Shown here piece after piece: positions 1 through 7,611 of a stretch of DNA of 19,790 bases. Within the stretch, counting starts at the first letter, position 1. Every line of letters begins with the position of its first letter. This DNA is from an uncultured Alistipes sp. (GTDB lineage: Bacteria > Bacteroidota > Bacteroidia > Bacteroidales > Rikenellaceae), in assembly GCA_937895825.1 (NCBI GenBank), contig CALBKP010000011.1, forward strand, positions 1 through 19,790, in the 5' to 3' direction. Position numbers and translations under genes: made by a program. The notes beneath the pieces were generated by a model that searched no databases, was not told the origin of the DNA, and worked only from the letters and a program-made list of their open reading frames with translations.

Positions 1-91
1 TAGACTCCAATACCTCCTGAACCGCCTGCAAGTACTCGCTCTCACCGGGGTGCTTGGCCTCCAACTGGGCCATCAAAACTTTTACATCCAT
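1..91 (-). CDS. gdhA: NADP-type glutamate dehydrogenase, N-terminal fragment
   Basis: Only the first 30 codons lie in the window; the gene runs off the left edge. The start codon complement is at 89-91 and the peptide begins MDVKVLMAQLEAKHPG, continuing with ESEYLQAVQEVLES. This matches the start of the hexameric NADP-dependent glutamate dehydrogenases of Bacteroidales, where a short helix is followed by the K-x-P-x-E-x-E-Y-x-Q-A-V-x-E-V motif. The enzyme interconverts 2-oxoglutarate plus ammonia and glutamate in the cytoplasm and is the main ammonia-assimilating step in many gut Bacteroidota. It has its own promoter (180-187) and is separated from upstream gcvT by a terminator hairpin, so it is a separate transcription unit. 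The assignment rests on a short stretch, but the motif is distinctive. Confidence 0.8.
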   Translation of the reverse strand, partial: MDVKVLMAQLEAKHPGESEYLQAVQEVLES

Positions 92-179
92 AGTTTTAAG
101 TTAAGTTAAAAGGTTATTATAAAATGATTTACACTATTATTTCACTGCTTAGGGCATATACCTGCCTCAAATATCAATA

Positions 180-187
180 CAAAGATA
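180..187 (-). promoter_or_regulatory. Bacteroidota -7 promoter element for gdhA
   Basis: The minus strand reads TATCTTTG here, a match to TAnnTTTG. A transcription start about 6-8 nt further on would give a leader of roughly 80 nt before the gdhA start. No clear TTTG -33 box is seen at the usual distance. Confidence 0.55.
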
Positions 188-243
188 GACAAATTATCCT
201 AATTATGCCCACCTTTCCGCAATTTTTTCAGCAAAAACATTAA

Positions 244-287
244 TTGACGAGTATTCGGTGTAAAAAACGCTACCAAATACTCGTCAA
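244..287 (-). terminator. terminator hairpin after gcvT
   Basis: A perfect 12-bp inverted repeat, TTGACGAGTATT (244-255) against AATACTCGTCAA (276-287), encloses a 20-nt loop. It begins 10 nt beyond the gcvT stop. On the minus strand it is followed by TAATGTTTTTG, a modest U-rich tail. The unusually large loop is the one atypical point. Confidence 0.65.
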
Positions 288-296
288 CAAAGTTAA

Positions 297-1391
297 TTAT
301 ACGAAGGGAAGACGTACTACCTCAGCCTTCAAGAGACGGCCGCGAACGACAACGGCGATCTGCGTGCCAGCCTTTGCAAACTCGGGCTTAACGTAACCCA
401 TACCCACACCAATCTTCAAGCAAGGCGACATAGTACCAGACGTTACGTGGCCGATAACGTTACCCTCAAGGTCAGCCAACTCGTACTCGTGACGTGGCAC
501 ACCGCGGTCGATAAGCTTGAAGCCTACGAGCTTACGAGTAACGCCCTCCTTCTTCTGACGCTCCATAAGTTCACGGTCGATGAAAGGCTTGTTGTCGACG
601 AACTTAGTGAGCCAGTTAAGGCCTGCCTCAATAGGAGAAGTAGTGTCGTCAATATCATTGCCATAGAGGCAGAAGCCCTTCTCCAAACGCAATGTGTCGC
701 GTGCGCCGAGGCCGATATTCTTAAGACCGAACTCCTCGCCTACCTTCCACATTGCCTCCCAGATAGTGTCGGCATCCTCGTTGTACATATAGATCTCGCA
801 ACCGCCAGAGCCTGTGTAGCCGGTGGTAGAGAGGATAACCTCGCAACCTGCAACCTTGCAGATCTTGAAAGTGTAGTACTCCATATCCTCCACCTGCTCC
901 TCTGTCATCTTCTGCACGAGCTTCATTGCCAAAGGACCCTGGATAGCGAGCTGTGCGGTTTTATCCGAGCTATTCTCGAGCTCCTCACCAGCCTTCATAC
1001 CATACTCCTCACCCTGCTTGCAGATGTGAGCCCAGTCCTTCTCGATGTTGGCAGCGTTAACGCAGAGCATATACTTCTCCTCGTTAATGCGGTAAACCAA
1101 TACGTCGTCAACAATACCACCCTTACCGTTAGGCATTGTGGTATACTGAACCTTACCATCGAACAAATCGCACACGTTGTTTGTGGTGATACGCTGCAAG
1201 AACTCCGTAGCACGGGGGCCCTTAACCCAGATCTCGCCCATGTGGCTAACGTCGAATACGCCGCACTTCTCGCGAACGTTGATATGCTCATCGTTGATAC
1301 CCGAGAACTCGATAGGCATGTTGTAGCCTGCGAACTCTGCCATCTTAGCACCATTAGCAATATGGTACTTGGTAAATGCTGTAGTTTTCAT
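297..1391 (-). CDS. gcvT: aminomethyltransferase (glycine cleavage T-protein)
   Basis: This is a 364-residue protein, the usual length for bacterial T-protein. It takes the aminomethyl group from lipoylated H-protein, releases ammonia and transfers the one-carbon unit to tetrahydrofolate, giving 5,10-methylene-THF. Motifs seen: the N-terminal GVFDVSHMGE (44-53), the folate-site GGIVDDVLVYR with the conserved Asp pair at 95-96, NAAN (112-115), and a C-terminal barrel ending in the family pattern GxxxGxGYV. The start MKTTAFTKYH is the family start. It lies 45 nt downstream of the GNAT-like gene with no TAnnTTTG element in the gap, so cotranscription with that gene is likely. The P- and H-protein genes are not in the window. 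Only weak A-rich sequence precedes the start, as is normal in this phylum. Confidence 0.95.
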   Translation of the reverse strand: MKTTAFTKYHIANGAKMAEFAGYNMPIEFSGINDEHINVREKCGVFDVSHMGEIWVKGPRATEFLQRITTNNVCDLFDGKVQYTTMPNGKGGIVDDVLVYRINEEKYMLCVNAANIEKDWAHICKQGEEYGMKAGEELENSSDKTAQLAIQGPLAMKLVQKMTEEQVEDMEYYTFKICKVAGCEVILSTTGYTGSGGCEIYMYNEDADTIWEAMWKVGEEFGLKNIGLGARDTLRLEKGFCLYGNDIDDTTSPIEAGLNWLTKFVDNKPFIDRELMERQKKEGVTRKLVGFKLIDRGVPRHEYELADLEGNVIGHVTSGTMSPCLKIGVGMGYVKPEFAKAGTQIAVVVRGRLLKAEVVRLPFV

Positions 1392-1436
1392 TTAGTTTTT
1401 CGTTTTAAGTTGTTATGTCAATTTTGTTTTGTTAGT

Positions 1437-2690
1437 CTATTCTGTCTTAGCCTCGGTAGCTGCCGCCTCCTCGGTCTTGGGGCGTGGCTTAAAGCCCACT
1501 CGTGGACAGCGCGTGAACTCCTTCGTGCGGTCGAAGAGGTAACGATATGTTGTGTGGACCTTATGCTTGCGAGCACATATGTAACGCTCGACCATACGGT
1601 TCATCACAGGATTAAAGTCACCAATCCATGCGAACTCAATGGTGCGATACTCGTTGCGTGGCGTACGAACATAGCCATCGAGCATAGCCTTCATAAAGCC
1701 CGACTCAACACCCTTACCCTGGAACTCGGGCGTGATACCGAAGATGATAGCAAACACTCGGTCGCACTTCTTTCTCACCTTCAAGTCCCACATCATACGT
1801 AGCTTATTGATGATTCCGAACTTTCCGTTATACTTACCGATGAGGCGGTTAAGGTCGGGAACCATGATGAAGAAGCCGATGGGCTCGTCGTTGAAGTACG
1901 AGAACCATATGAGGTTACGGTCGACGATGGGGCGCATCGTGTCGGCCATCTTACGAGCCTCCTCCACGGTCATAGGCTGCACACCCGTAAATAGCGACCA
2001 CGCCTTGTTGTAAATCACGCGGAACTTCTCAACGGCCGAGTACAAATCCTCATTGCCGATAGGTGCGAAGCGATAACCAGGTGTTGCCATAAGACGCTTA
2101 ACGCGGTCGTAGACAACCTCGTTTACATCGTCATCATATACACGCCAAACGTAGGTGTTCTGGTTAAAGTAGTTCTGAAAACCGTAATTTTCGAACAACT
2201 CCTTATAATAAGGTGGGTTATAGGGATTCTCGAAGAGGGGCTGATACTCATAACCCTCAACAAGCAGTCCCCACCATGCATCACGCGAGCCGAAGTTCAC
2301 TGGGCCATCCATCGCCTCCATGCCGCGCTTTAGGAGCCACTCACGCGAAGCGTCGAACATAACATTCGCGAGCTCCTGGTCGTCGATAGCCTCAAAGAAG
2401 CCGCAGCCACCAGTAGGCTGCTCGTAGCCAAAAGCGTGGGTCTTGTCGTAGAACGCAGCAATACGTCCTACGCACTCGCCCTCAGAGTTATACGCCACCC
2501 AACGGATAGCCTCGCCATCCTGAAACAATTTATTCTTAGCGGGGTCGAACACCGCCTGTATCGAACTATCGAATGGGCACACCCAGTTGGGGTTGCCCTT
2601 ATATATCTTCTTGGGCAAATCAAGGAACTCTCTCTCCAATCTCTTATCACCCAATTTCACTTCGTGAAGTGTGTACTTTGCCTTTGCCAT
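1437..2690 (-). CDS. GNAT-fold acetyltransferase-like protein (YghO-related)
   Basis: A 417-residue protein starting MAKAKYTLHEVKLG. The reading frame is open to 2738, but that extension overlaps the promoter element at 2727-2734, so the start at 2690 is preferred; it has AAAGAG a few bases upstream. The N-terminal block (LPKKIYKGNPNWVCPF at 25-40, then FDPAKN near 48-53 and VGRIAAFYD at 74-82) is the hallmark of a widespread GNAT-related family that includes E. coli YghO. The second half has a GNAT core: GFFIMVPDLN (272-281), and FAIIFGI followed by EFQGKGVESG (322-331), an acetyl-CoA pyrophosphate loop of the Q-x-x-G-x-x type. It may therefore be two GNAT-like halves. The substrate is unknown. 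The Lys/Glu/Ala-rich C-terminal tail looks disordered. It leads an apparent operon with gcvT; I see no metabolic reason for the pairing. Confidence 0.75.
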   Translation of the reverse strand: MAKAKYTLHEVKLGDKRLEREFLDLPKKIYKGNPNWVCPFDSSIQAVFDPAKNKLFQDGEAIRWVAYNSEGECVGRIAAFYDKTHAFGYEQPTGGCGFFEAIDDQELANVMFDASREWLLKRGMEAMDGPVNFGSRDAWWGLLVEGYEYQPLFENPYNPPYYKELFENYGFQNYFNQNTYVWRVYDDDVNEVVYDRVKRLMATPGYRFAPIGNEDLYSAVEKFRVIYNKAWSLFTGVQPMTVEEARKMADTMRPIVDRNLIWFSYFNDEPIGFFIMVPDLNRLIGKYNGKFGIINKLRMMWDLKVRKKCDRVFAIIFGITPEFQGKGVESGFMKAMLDGYVRTPRNEYRTIEFAWIGDFNPVMNRMVERYICARKHKVHTTYRYLFDRTKEFTRCPRVGFKPRPKTEEAAATEAKTE

Positions 2691-2726
2691 AATTAGATCT
2701 CTTTTTAAGTCGTGGGTACAGACATA

Positions 2727-2734
2727 CAAAGGTA
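2727..2734 (-). promoter_or_regulatory. -7 promoter element for the GNAT-like gene/gcvT unit
   Basis: Minus strand TACCTTTG, a consensus match. Transcription would begin near 2720, leaving a leader of about 30 nt to the start at 2690. It decides against the longer open frame starting at 2738. A clear -33 TTTG was not found. Confidence 0.7.
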
Positions 2735-2874
2735 ACACTTTTTTTCTAATTAGTAGTTAGTAATTAGCAATTTTTAATTAGTAATAGTAATACAACATGT
2801 GATTTTATTGGTTGATGTGCCACTACTCTCCTATTTATTTTTAATCATTTTAACTTCTTTTCAGATTTTTTACC
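2735..2874. other. AT-rich divergent intergenic region
   Basis: About 140 nt between two divergent promoters. The left part (about 2741-2795) is low-complexity TAATTAG/TTAGTAATTAG-like sequence. I see no gene and no clear dyad that would act as an operator. Confidence 0.5.
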
Positions 2875-2882
2875 TACCTTTG
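2875..2882 (+). promoter_or_regulatory. -7 promoter element of the two-component operon
   Basis: TACCTTTG ends only 4 nt before the ATG of the response regulator at 2887. With the usual 5-9 nt spacing the transcript would start at or next to the start codon, implying a leaderless or near-leaderless message. No good -33 TTTG is seen. Confidence 0.65.
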
Positions 2883-2886
2883 GGGT

Positions 2887-3567
2887 ATGAAAATATTGAT
2901 TGTAGAGGACGAACCATCCCTTAGGGAACTTATTGAGCGAGCCATGCGCAGCGAGGGTTACCGCACGGAGACGGCCGAGGATTTTATCTCGGCCGAAACG
3001 AAACTTGCGGGCTATAACTACGACTGCATCCTGCTCGACATCACACTCCCGGGTGGCTCTGGCCTACAACTACTGGAGAAGCTACGTTCCGAGGGTCGCC
3101 GCGAGAATGTCATTATCATCTCGGCGCGTGACTCCGTCGATGACCGCGTGAGCGGCCTTGAGCTTGGTGCAGACGACTACCTCCCCAAGCCCTTCCATAT
3201 ATCGGAGCTTGTGGCGCGTGTACGCAGCGTGCTACGCCGCGGCCGCACGGGTGGCAGCCTCACTATCGACATTGGCAACATATCGCTCAACCCCACTTCA
3301 CGTCGTGTGACAATCGCCGGGCACAGCGTGGAGCTACTGAAGAAGGAGTTCGACATCCTGCTCTATTTTATGCAGCGTCCCGAGCACCTCGTGGACAAGG
3401 CCGTGTTGGCCGAGGCTGTATGGGGCGACTATGCCGATGAGTCGGACAACTTCCACTTTGTATATGCTCAGATTAAGAACCTTAGACGTAAGCTCGAGGA
3501 TGCCGGTGCCGATGTAGGTATCCGCTCGATCTATGGCTTCGGATATAAATTTTCACCCATCGAGTAG
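2887..3567 (+). CDS. OmpR-family response regulator
   Basis: 226 residues: an N-terminal receiver domain (about 1-120) and a C-terminal winged-helix DNA-binding domain (about 126-224). The receiver has the acidic pair E8/D9, phosphoacceptor D51 (LLDITLPGGSG), S79 in the IIISARD strand and K101 in the LPKPF turn, so it looks fully phosphorylatable. The winged helix ends with the typical YGFGYKF. The start MKILIVEDE is canonical even though the promoter element sits almost on top of it. The histidine kinase gene follows after 8 nt, so the two are cotranscribed and almost certainly cognate. Target genes cannot be read from the sequence; the PepSY-like pair immediately downstream is the obvious candidate. 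It resembles the RprY/CusR type common in Bacteroidales. Confidence 0.95.
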   Translation: MKILIVEDEPSLRELIERAMRSEGYRTETAEDFISAETKLAGYNYDCILLDITLPGGSGLQLLEKLRSEGRRENVIIISARDSVDDRVSGLELGADDYLPKPFHISELVARVRSVLRRGRTGGSLTIDIGNISLNPTSRRVTIAGHSVELLKKEFDILLYFMQRPEHLVDKAVLAEAVWGDYADESDNFHFVYAQIKNLRRKLEDAGADVGIRSIYGFGYKFSPIE

Positions 3568-3575
3568 TAGAGATA

Positions 3576-4847
3576 ATGAAGCTATCGTTACGCATACTTT
3601 CGACCTTGGCAATGACCTTGCTCCCGATTATGGCACTCTGGGGCACGCTCTTCTATTTCACCATGGTCAGCGAGATAAACGACGAGGCCGATGACTCACT
3701 TGAGCAGTATGCCTCGCTTATCATCACCCGCTGCCGCGAGGGACGCACACTCCCCGCACTTAACAGCGGCTCGAACAATAGCTATACTATAAAGCCCATT
3801 ACCCCCAGCGAGGCGCAACCCTACCTGAGCCCCACGTTCCACGACGAAGAGGTTTTCATTCCTGAGAAGAATGAGTTGGAACCTGCACGCGTGATGACCA
3901 TAGCATTTCTCGACGAAGATGGTCGTTACCTGCTACTTAAAGTCGCAACACCCACATTTGATAAAGATGACCTTGTTGAGGCAATCCTGATATGGACTGT
4001 ATCACTCTTTGCACTACTTATCATCGTCGTTGTCGTCGTCGCCACTCTGAGTATGCGCCGTACGCTGCGACCGCTCTATGCGCTCCTTAGCTGGCTCGAT
4101 GGTTACACCCCAGGTAGCGGACACCAGACCATACTCAACAGTACGGATATCACGGAATTCCGACATCTTAATAAAGCTGCGGAGAGTGCCGTGAATCGCT
4201 CGGAAGATATGCTCGATAGACAGAAACAGTTTATCGGTAATGCATCGCATGAGCTACAAACCCCGCTGGCCGTCGTTAGCAACCGTGTGGAGTACCTTAT
4301 AAACAACACCTCACCCTCTGAAGAGCAGCTTACGGAGCTAATAAAGATCGACCAATCGCTGCGCCACAGCATACGTCTAAACCGCACACTGCTGCAACTT
4401 GTACGCATCGAGAGTGGCGAGGTGGCCGAAAGCGAAGAGGTGGATATCGCTGAGATTATACGTGAGTCTGTCGACACATGTAACGAGATATACGAGGGTA
4501 AGGCTATTGAGTGCCATATAACGGCACCTAACCACCTATATATATACATCAACGAGACGTTGGCGCGCACACTTGTTGTCAACCTCGTCAAAAATGCCTA
4601 TCTGCATAGCGAGGAGGGAAGTAGTATCGAGATAACGCTCAGCGATATAGCATTGAGCATCTCAAATTCTGGCACAGAGCCGTTAGACAAGGGGCGCGTC
4701 TTTGACCGTTTCTATACTCGCACCACACGCGAGGGCTCTACCGGCCTCGGCCTTGCCATCGTTAGATCCATCGCCAACCACTACGGATATACCGCATCGT
4801 ACAACCACGAGGCAGACCGCCACCGTTTCACTATCGCCTTTAAGTAG
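3576..4847 (+). CDS. two-component sensor histidine kinase
   Basis: 423 residues. A first membrane segment (about 8-30) and a second (about 138-157) bracket a periplasmic sensor domain of about 105 residues with no recognised fold. The HisKA segment carries NASHELQTPL with phosphoacceptor H224. The ATPase domain has the N box NLVKNAYLH (335-343) and the GSTGLGLAIV G2 box (386-395), preceded by FDRFY (375-379). The G1 region reads NSGTEPLD rather than DxGxG, a variation that recurs in Bacteroidota kinases with short ATPase domains. There is no separate HAMP that I can define beyond the RRTLRPL linker after the second membrane segment. The start is 8 nt after the regulator stop. It should phosphorylate that regulator in response to an envelope signal. 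Confidence 0.94.
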   Translation: MKLSLRILSTLAMTLLPIMALWGTLFYFTMVSEINDEADDSLEQYASLIITRCREGRTLPALNSGSNNSYTIKPITPSEAQPYLSPTFHDEEVFIPEKNELEPARVMTIAFLDEDGRYLLLKVATPTFDKDDLVEAILIWTVSLFALLIIVVVVVATLSMRRTLRPLYALLSWLDGYTPGSGHQTILNSTDITEFRHLNKAAESAVNRSEDMLDRQKQFIGNASHELQTPLAVVSNRVEYLINNTSPSEEQLTELIKIDQSLRHSIRLNRTLLQLVRIESGEVAESEEVDIAEIIRESVDTCNEIYEGKAIECHITAPNHLYIYINETLARTLVVNLVKNAYLHSEEGSSIEITLSDIALSISNSGTEPLDKGRVFDRFYTRTTREGSTGLGLAIVRSIANHYGYTASYNHEADRHRFTIAFK

Positions 4848-4999
4848 CGTACACACCGAGGGATAAAATGGGCTATTCCACCTATCATGCACCTCCTAAT
4901 ATATACGCCCGTCCACCCCTCTCATAATAAAAATCTTCAATTTTATCATTTTTTTATTGTTTTGAACGAAAATTTCAAATTCGTTTCAAATTTGTGTAC

Positions 5000-5007
5000 G
5001 ACCTTTG
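5000..5007 (+). promoter_or_regulatory. probable -7 promoter element for the PepSY-like pair
   Basis: GACCTTTG differs from TAnnTTTG in its first base but keeps the A and the TTTG. It lies 41 nt upstream of the chosen start at 5049. The preceding 50 nt is very AT-rich with repeated TTTCAAAT. It suggests the pair can be transcribed independently of the kinase gene. Confidence 0.45.
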
Positions 5008-5048
5008 CAGTAGGAAACATGATAAATAACTTAAAACCGATAACTATT

Positions 5049-5504
5049 ATGAAAAAGATTTTGATGTTTGCAACTGCTATCATCCTTGCAACAACTGGCA
5101 CTTTTGCCGCTACATGTTGTGTTCACGATGACGATAAGCCCATCACATTCGAGGAGCTTCCAGCCAAGGCCAAGGAGTTCGTTGGCAAGCACTTTGCCAA
5201 GGAGCAAGTGTCGTACGTAACACTCGACAACGATATCATCAGCAAGGAGTACACCCTCGTATTTCTCTCTGGTACGAAACTTGAATTCGATGGCGATGGC
5301 GAGTGGACCGAGGTAGACTGCCGTTATAGCAATGTCCCCGCAGCCCTTGTTCCCGATAAGATTAAGGAGTATGTCAAGGCTCAGTACCCCCAGAGCAAGA
5401 TAACGGAGCTTAAGCGCGAGCATGGCAACTGGGAGGCAAAAATCACTGGCGGTCTGGAGCTTACCTTCAGCAGCGACTATCGTCTTATCGACGTTGACGA
5501 CTAA
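5049..5504 (+). CDS. exported PepSY-like protein
   Basis: 151 residues from the start MKKILMFATA; the frame is open further upstream (to 4887) but that extension has no signal-peptide character and crosses the promoter element. A signal peptide (about 1-20, ending GTFA) predicts export to the periplasm. The mature part shows two similar halves: EELPAKAKEFVGKHF...YTLVFLSGTKLEFDGDGEW (35-86) and NVPAALVPDKIKEYVKAQYP (95-114) followed by KITGGLELTFS (131-141). This is the PepSY-like (DUF2874) pattern found in Bacteroidales proteins often encoded beside two-component systems. The function is not established; PepSY folds are thought to bind or inhibit peptidases or act as sensors. Two adjacent cysteines (23, 24) sit right after the predicted cleavage site. 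It is followed after 44 nt by a second member. Confidence 0.8.
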   Translation: MKKILMFATAIILATTGTFAATCCVHDDDKPITFEELPAKAKEFVGKHFAKEQVSYVTLDNDIISKEYTLVFLSGTKLEFDGDGEWTEVDCRYSNVPAALVPDKIKEYVKAQYPQSKITELKREHGNWEAKITGGLELTFSSDYRLIDVDD

Positions 5505-5548
5505 TGTATAATTGATGGAGATTGTTTAAATAAAAAAGATATAGTGTT

Positions 5549-6043
5549 ATGAGAAAGTTAATGTTTGCAATTATCGCCCTTGCCGCAGTAATGACCTTCA
5601 CCAGCTGCGATGACGACAGGGCACCACAGTCTACGCGCAAAACCTTCAACAAGCAGTATCCCAATGCCGTAGATGTTGACTGGGACAAAAAGCACGGCTA
5701 CTCGGTTGCCGAGTTCCACATCCAGGGCGAGTGGGGCGAGTGCGAGGCATGGTACACAAAGAATGGCGAGTGGGTAATGACCAAGTACGACATTCGTTAC
5801 AGTGACCTCCCCGCCGCCGTACAGACATCGTTCGAGACGGAGTATGGCAAGCAGACCCCCGTAAGTGACGTGGAGCGCTTGGAGCGTAATAATGCCGACA
5901 CTATCTACTTTATCGAGGCACAGATGGTCTACAATGGCTATCTCACGGATATATACCTCGATTATAGCGAAGATGGTACCCTGCTCCGCACAAGCGTAGA
6001 TGTCGAGGACTACGACAACGTGTACTACTACTTGCCGTGGTAA
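5549..6043 (+). CDS. PepSY-like lipoprotein
   Basis: 164 residues. The signal peptide ends in FTSC, a lipobox with the lipidated cysteine at 20, and is followed by DDD, an acidic run that resembles the lipoprotein export signal moving lipoproteins to the outer surface in Bacteroidota (inference). The mature region again has two PepSY-like halves: TFNKQYPNAVDVDWDKKHGY...EWGECEAWYTKNGEWVMTKYDIRYSDLPAAV and a second half ending in YLDYSEDGTLLR. The YSDLPAAV segment aligns with YSNVPAAL of the preceding protein, so the two are diverged paralogues. No promoter element is seen in the 44-nt gap, so it is probably cotranscribed with its neighbour; a strong terminator follows 23 nt after the stop. The ligand is unknown. 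Confidence 0.8.
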   Translation: MRKLMFAIIALAAVMTFTSCDDDRAPQSTRKTFNKQYPNAVDVDWDKKHGYSVAEFHIQGEWGECEAWYTKNGEWVMTKYDIRYSDLPAAVQTSFETEYGKQTPVSDVERLERNNADTIYFIEAQMVYNGYLTDIYLDYSEDGTLLRTSVDVEDYDNVYYYLPW

Positions 6044-6066
6044 TCAAGCCCTAAGGGTAAAACAAC

Positions 6067-6101
6067 GGAGAGCGACGGGTGTGTGTCGCTCTCCTTTTTT
6101 T
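6067..6101 (+). terminator. intrinsic terminator after the PepSY-like pair
   Basis: A perfect 10-bp stem, GGAGAGCGAC (6067-6076) with GTCGCTCTCC (6085-6094), has an 8-nt loop and is followed by seven T residues. It is a textbook rho-independent terminator. Confidence 0.93.
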
Positions 6102-6316
6102 GTCAATGGCTGAGTGTGATTAAGGAAGGATGTATAAGGGGCATTGTTTGTGTTCTGTGGATTATCTGAGTTCTACTTGTTAGGTGGGGCCGAGTATCAC
6201 AAGACCTATATACATCTGACCCACATAACCCATCTGACCCACGTAACACACAAACATCACAATAGGTAACGCAAGACACAACTTATTGTTAGCAGCCGCG
6301 AAATGTGGTGCATCAC
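6102..6316. other. convergent intergenic region
   Basis: A non-coding stretch between two terminators facing each other. The only structure I see is a short direct repeat at 6213-6247. Frames through it carry no recognisable protein and no tRNA or known RNA fold was seen. Confidence 0.5.
6213..6247. repeat. short tandem repeat with 9-nt substructure
   Basis: CATCTGACCCACATAAC (6213-6229) and CATCTGACCCACGTAAC (6231-6247) differ at one base and are spaced 18 nt apart. The underlying unit is a degenerate 9-mer beginning ACCCA. It lies in non-coding DNA between convergent genes. Confidence 0.7.
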
Positions 6317-6362
6317 AAAAGAAAAGGCCACGGGATAGTACTTTGACGTACAGCCCATGGCC
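6317..6362 (-). terminator. intrinsic terminator of the metY-metX-hom operon
   Basis: On the minus strand GGCCATGGG pairs with CCCGTGGCC (one G-T wobble), an inner GTAC/GTAC adds pairs, and the hairpin runs into TTTTCTTTT (6325-6317). It lies about 48 nt beyond the hom stop. Confidence 0.88.
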
Positions 6363-6409
6363 ATTTGAACTTTTAGGGTGTGCCGCAGATTGCCCTTTAT
6401 CACAATAAA

Positions 6410-7591
6410 TTAGTCGAACGGATAAGCCGCCACAAAACAATTCTTCGTGCGTAGCTCCTCCTGATGCACTTTGAGGTTGGTGATGGTGACATCACCAATG
6501 ATATAGTTGTACTCCTCAGACGAGTACTGCTCACGTATCTTTAAGAAATTAAGCAGGTTACGCTCCTCAGCTGTCTTATAACGGAAGTAGACACGGAAGG
6601 TGTGGTCGGTAGTATATTTCGGGAGCACCGAGTCGTTACGCTTCTTGTACTCGTAGCGGTAGTTATAAGCACACGCTGTAATGTCGCTGAGGACCGCCGA
6701 ACCCGTAGGGTGGCCACCAGCACCACGGCCGAACATAAACTGTTTGTCGTAGAATAGACCCTTAATAACCACGCCGTTAAACTCATCCTCGACACTGTAA
6801 ATATACTTATTGCGCGAGATTAGCTGCGGCAATACGCACATAACCAGGCGATCGTCGATCTTCTCGACGTGAGCCACAAGCTTAATGCGACGATCCTTCT
6901 CCAGCGCGAAGCGTATGTCCGAGTCGTTCATCGTCGAGATACCGTAGGTGAGAATCTCCTCGGGGGCGACGTATACACCAAAAGCGTGAACGGTGATGAT
7001 GATGAGCTTAAAGAGCGAGTCCCAACCATCGATATCGAGCGTGGGGTTACTCTCGGCGAAGCCCAAATCCTGAGCCAATTTCAGGGCATTGCCATAGGAC
7101 ATATGCTCGTTAAATATCTTCGAGAGGATGAAGTTCGACGAGCCATTAAGGATACCCTTCACCGAGCATAGAAGGTCGTTGTCGTAGTACTCCTCAAGGT
7201 TACGTATCACGGGGATTGAGCCACATGCTGAGGCATCGTACAGAAGCGCAGTGTTGTACTGCTCCTGCATATCTATCAGCTCGGGCAGGTGGTGACCAAG
7301 CATCTTTTTATTGCCCGACACCACGGGGATACGGCTCTTAAGCGCACGCTTGACAATGTCGTACGCAGCATCGGCATCATCAATAACCTCGACAATGAGG
7401 TTTATATCCTTATCGTTGAAGATATCGTCGGAGTTATCGGTAAACTCCGCCTTCACGCCACGATTTTTATTCATATCACGCACGCAGATACGCTTGATAT
7501 GTACCGTGTCGGAGTTTATGCGCTTAAGCACATCGTAAAGGCCGTGACCTACATTGCCAAAGCCAAAGAGTCCTATATTTAAATTCTTCAT
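6410..7591 (-). CDS. hom: homoserine dehydrogenase (monofunctional)
   Basis: 393 residues; reduces aspartate semialdehyde to homoserine with NAD(P)H. The N-terminal Rossmann loop is GLFGFGNVGHG (7-17). VSGNKKML (91-98) matches the V-x-x-N-K segment at the active site. The catalytic domain has GILNGSSNFIL (147-157), the AES-NPT segment with E180, and DIDGWDSLFKL, in which D191 and K195 correspond to the catalytic Asp and Lys. The C-terminal part (about 325-393) is shorter than the ACT domain of typical 430-residue enzymes and I could not identify it, so feedback control by threonine may be absent or different. Its place downstream of metY and metX suggests it feeds methionine synthesis; a second aspartokinase-fused homoserine dehydrogenase elsewhere in the genome would be expected. 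The gap to metX is 20 nt. Confidence 0.9.
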   Translation of the reverse strand: MKNLNIGLFGFGNVGHGLYDVLKRINSDTVHIKRICVRDMNKNRGVKAEFTDNSDDIFNDKDINLIVEVIDDADAAYDIVKRALKSRIPVVSGNKKMLGHHLPELIDMQEQYNTALLYDASACGSIPVIRNLEEYYDNDLLCSVKGILNGSSNFILSKIFNEHMSYGNALKLAQDLGFAESNPTLDIDGWDSLFKLIIITVHAFGVYVAPEEILTYGISTMNDSDIRFALEKDRRIKLVAHVEKIDDRLVMCVLPQLISRNKYIYSVEDEFNGVVIKGLFYDKQFMFGRGAGGHPTGSAVLSDITACAYNYRYEYKKRNDSVLPKYTTDHTFRVYFRYKTAEERNLLNFLKIREQYSSEEYNYIIGDVTITNLKVHQEELRTKNCFVAAYPFD

Positions 7592-7611
7592 ACACTTGAT
7601 CAGTTTAAGGA

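Noticed and set aside
447..1802. Long plus-strand open frame (451 codons) across gcvT and the GNAT-like gene
   Set aside because: It is antisense to two well-supported genes, spans their junction, and its translation is Leu/Val/Cys/His-rich without any family motif; a product of the complementary codon usage.
4848..4999. Possible terminator after the histidine kinase gene
   Set aside because: Only an AT-only pairing (ATAAAA with TTTTAT) before a T-run is seen; too weak to call.
6180..6440. Small minus-strand open frame with VGQMGYVGQM repeats
   Set aside because: It runs through the hom terminator and the 9-nt repeat array and overlaps the hom stop; the repeats explain the open frame.
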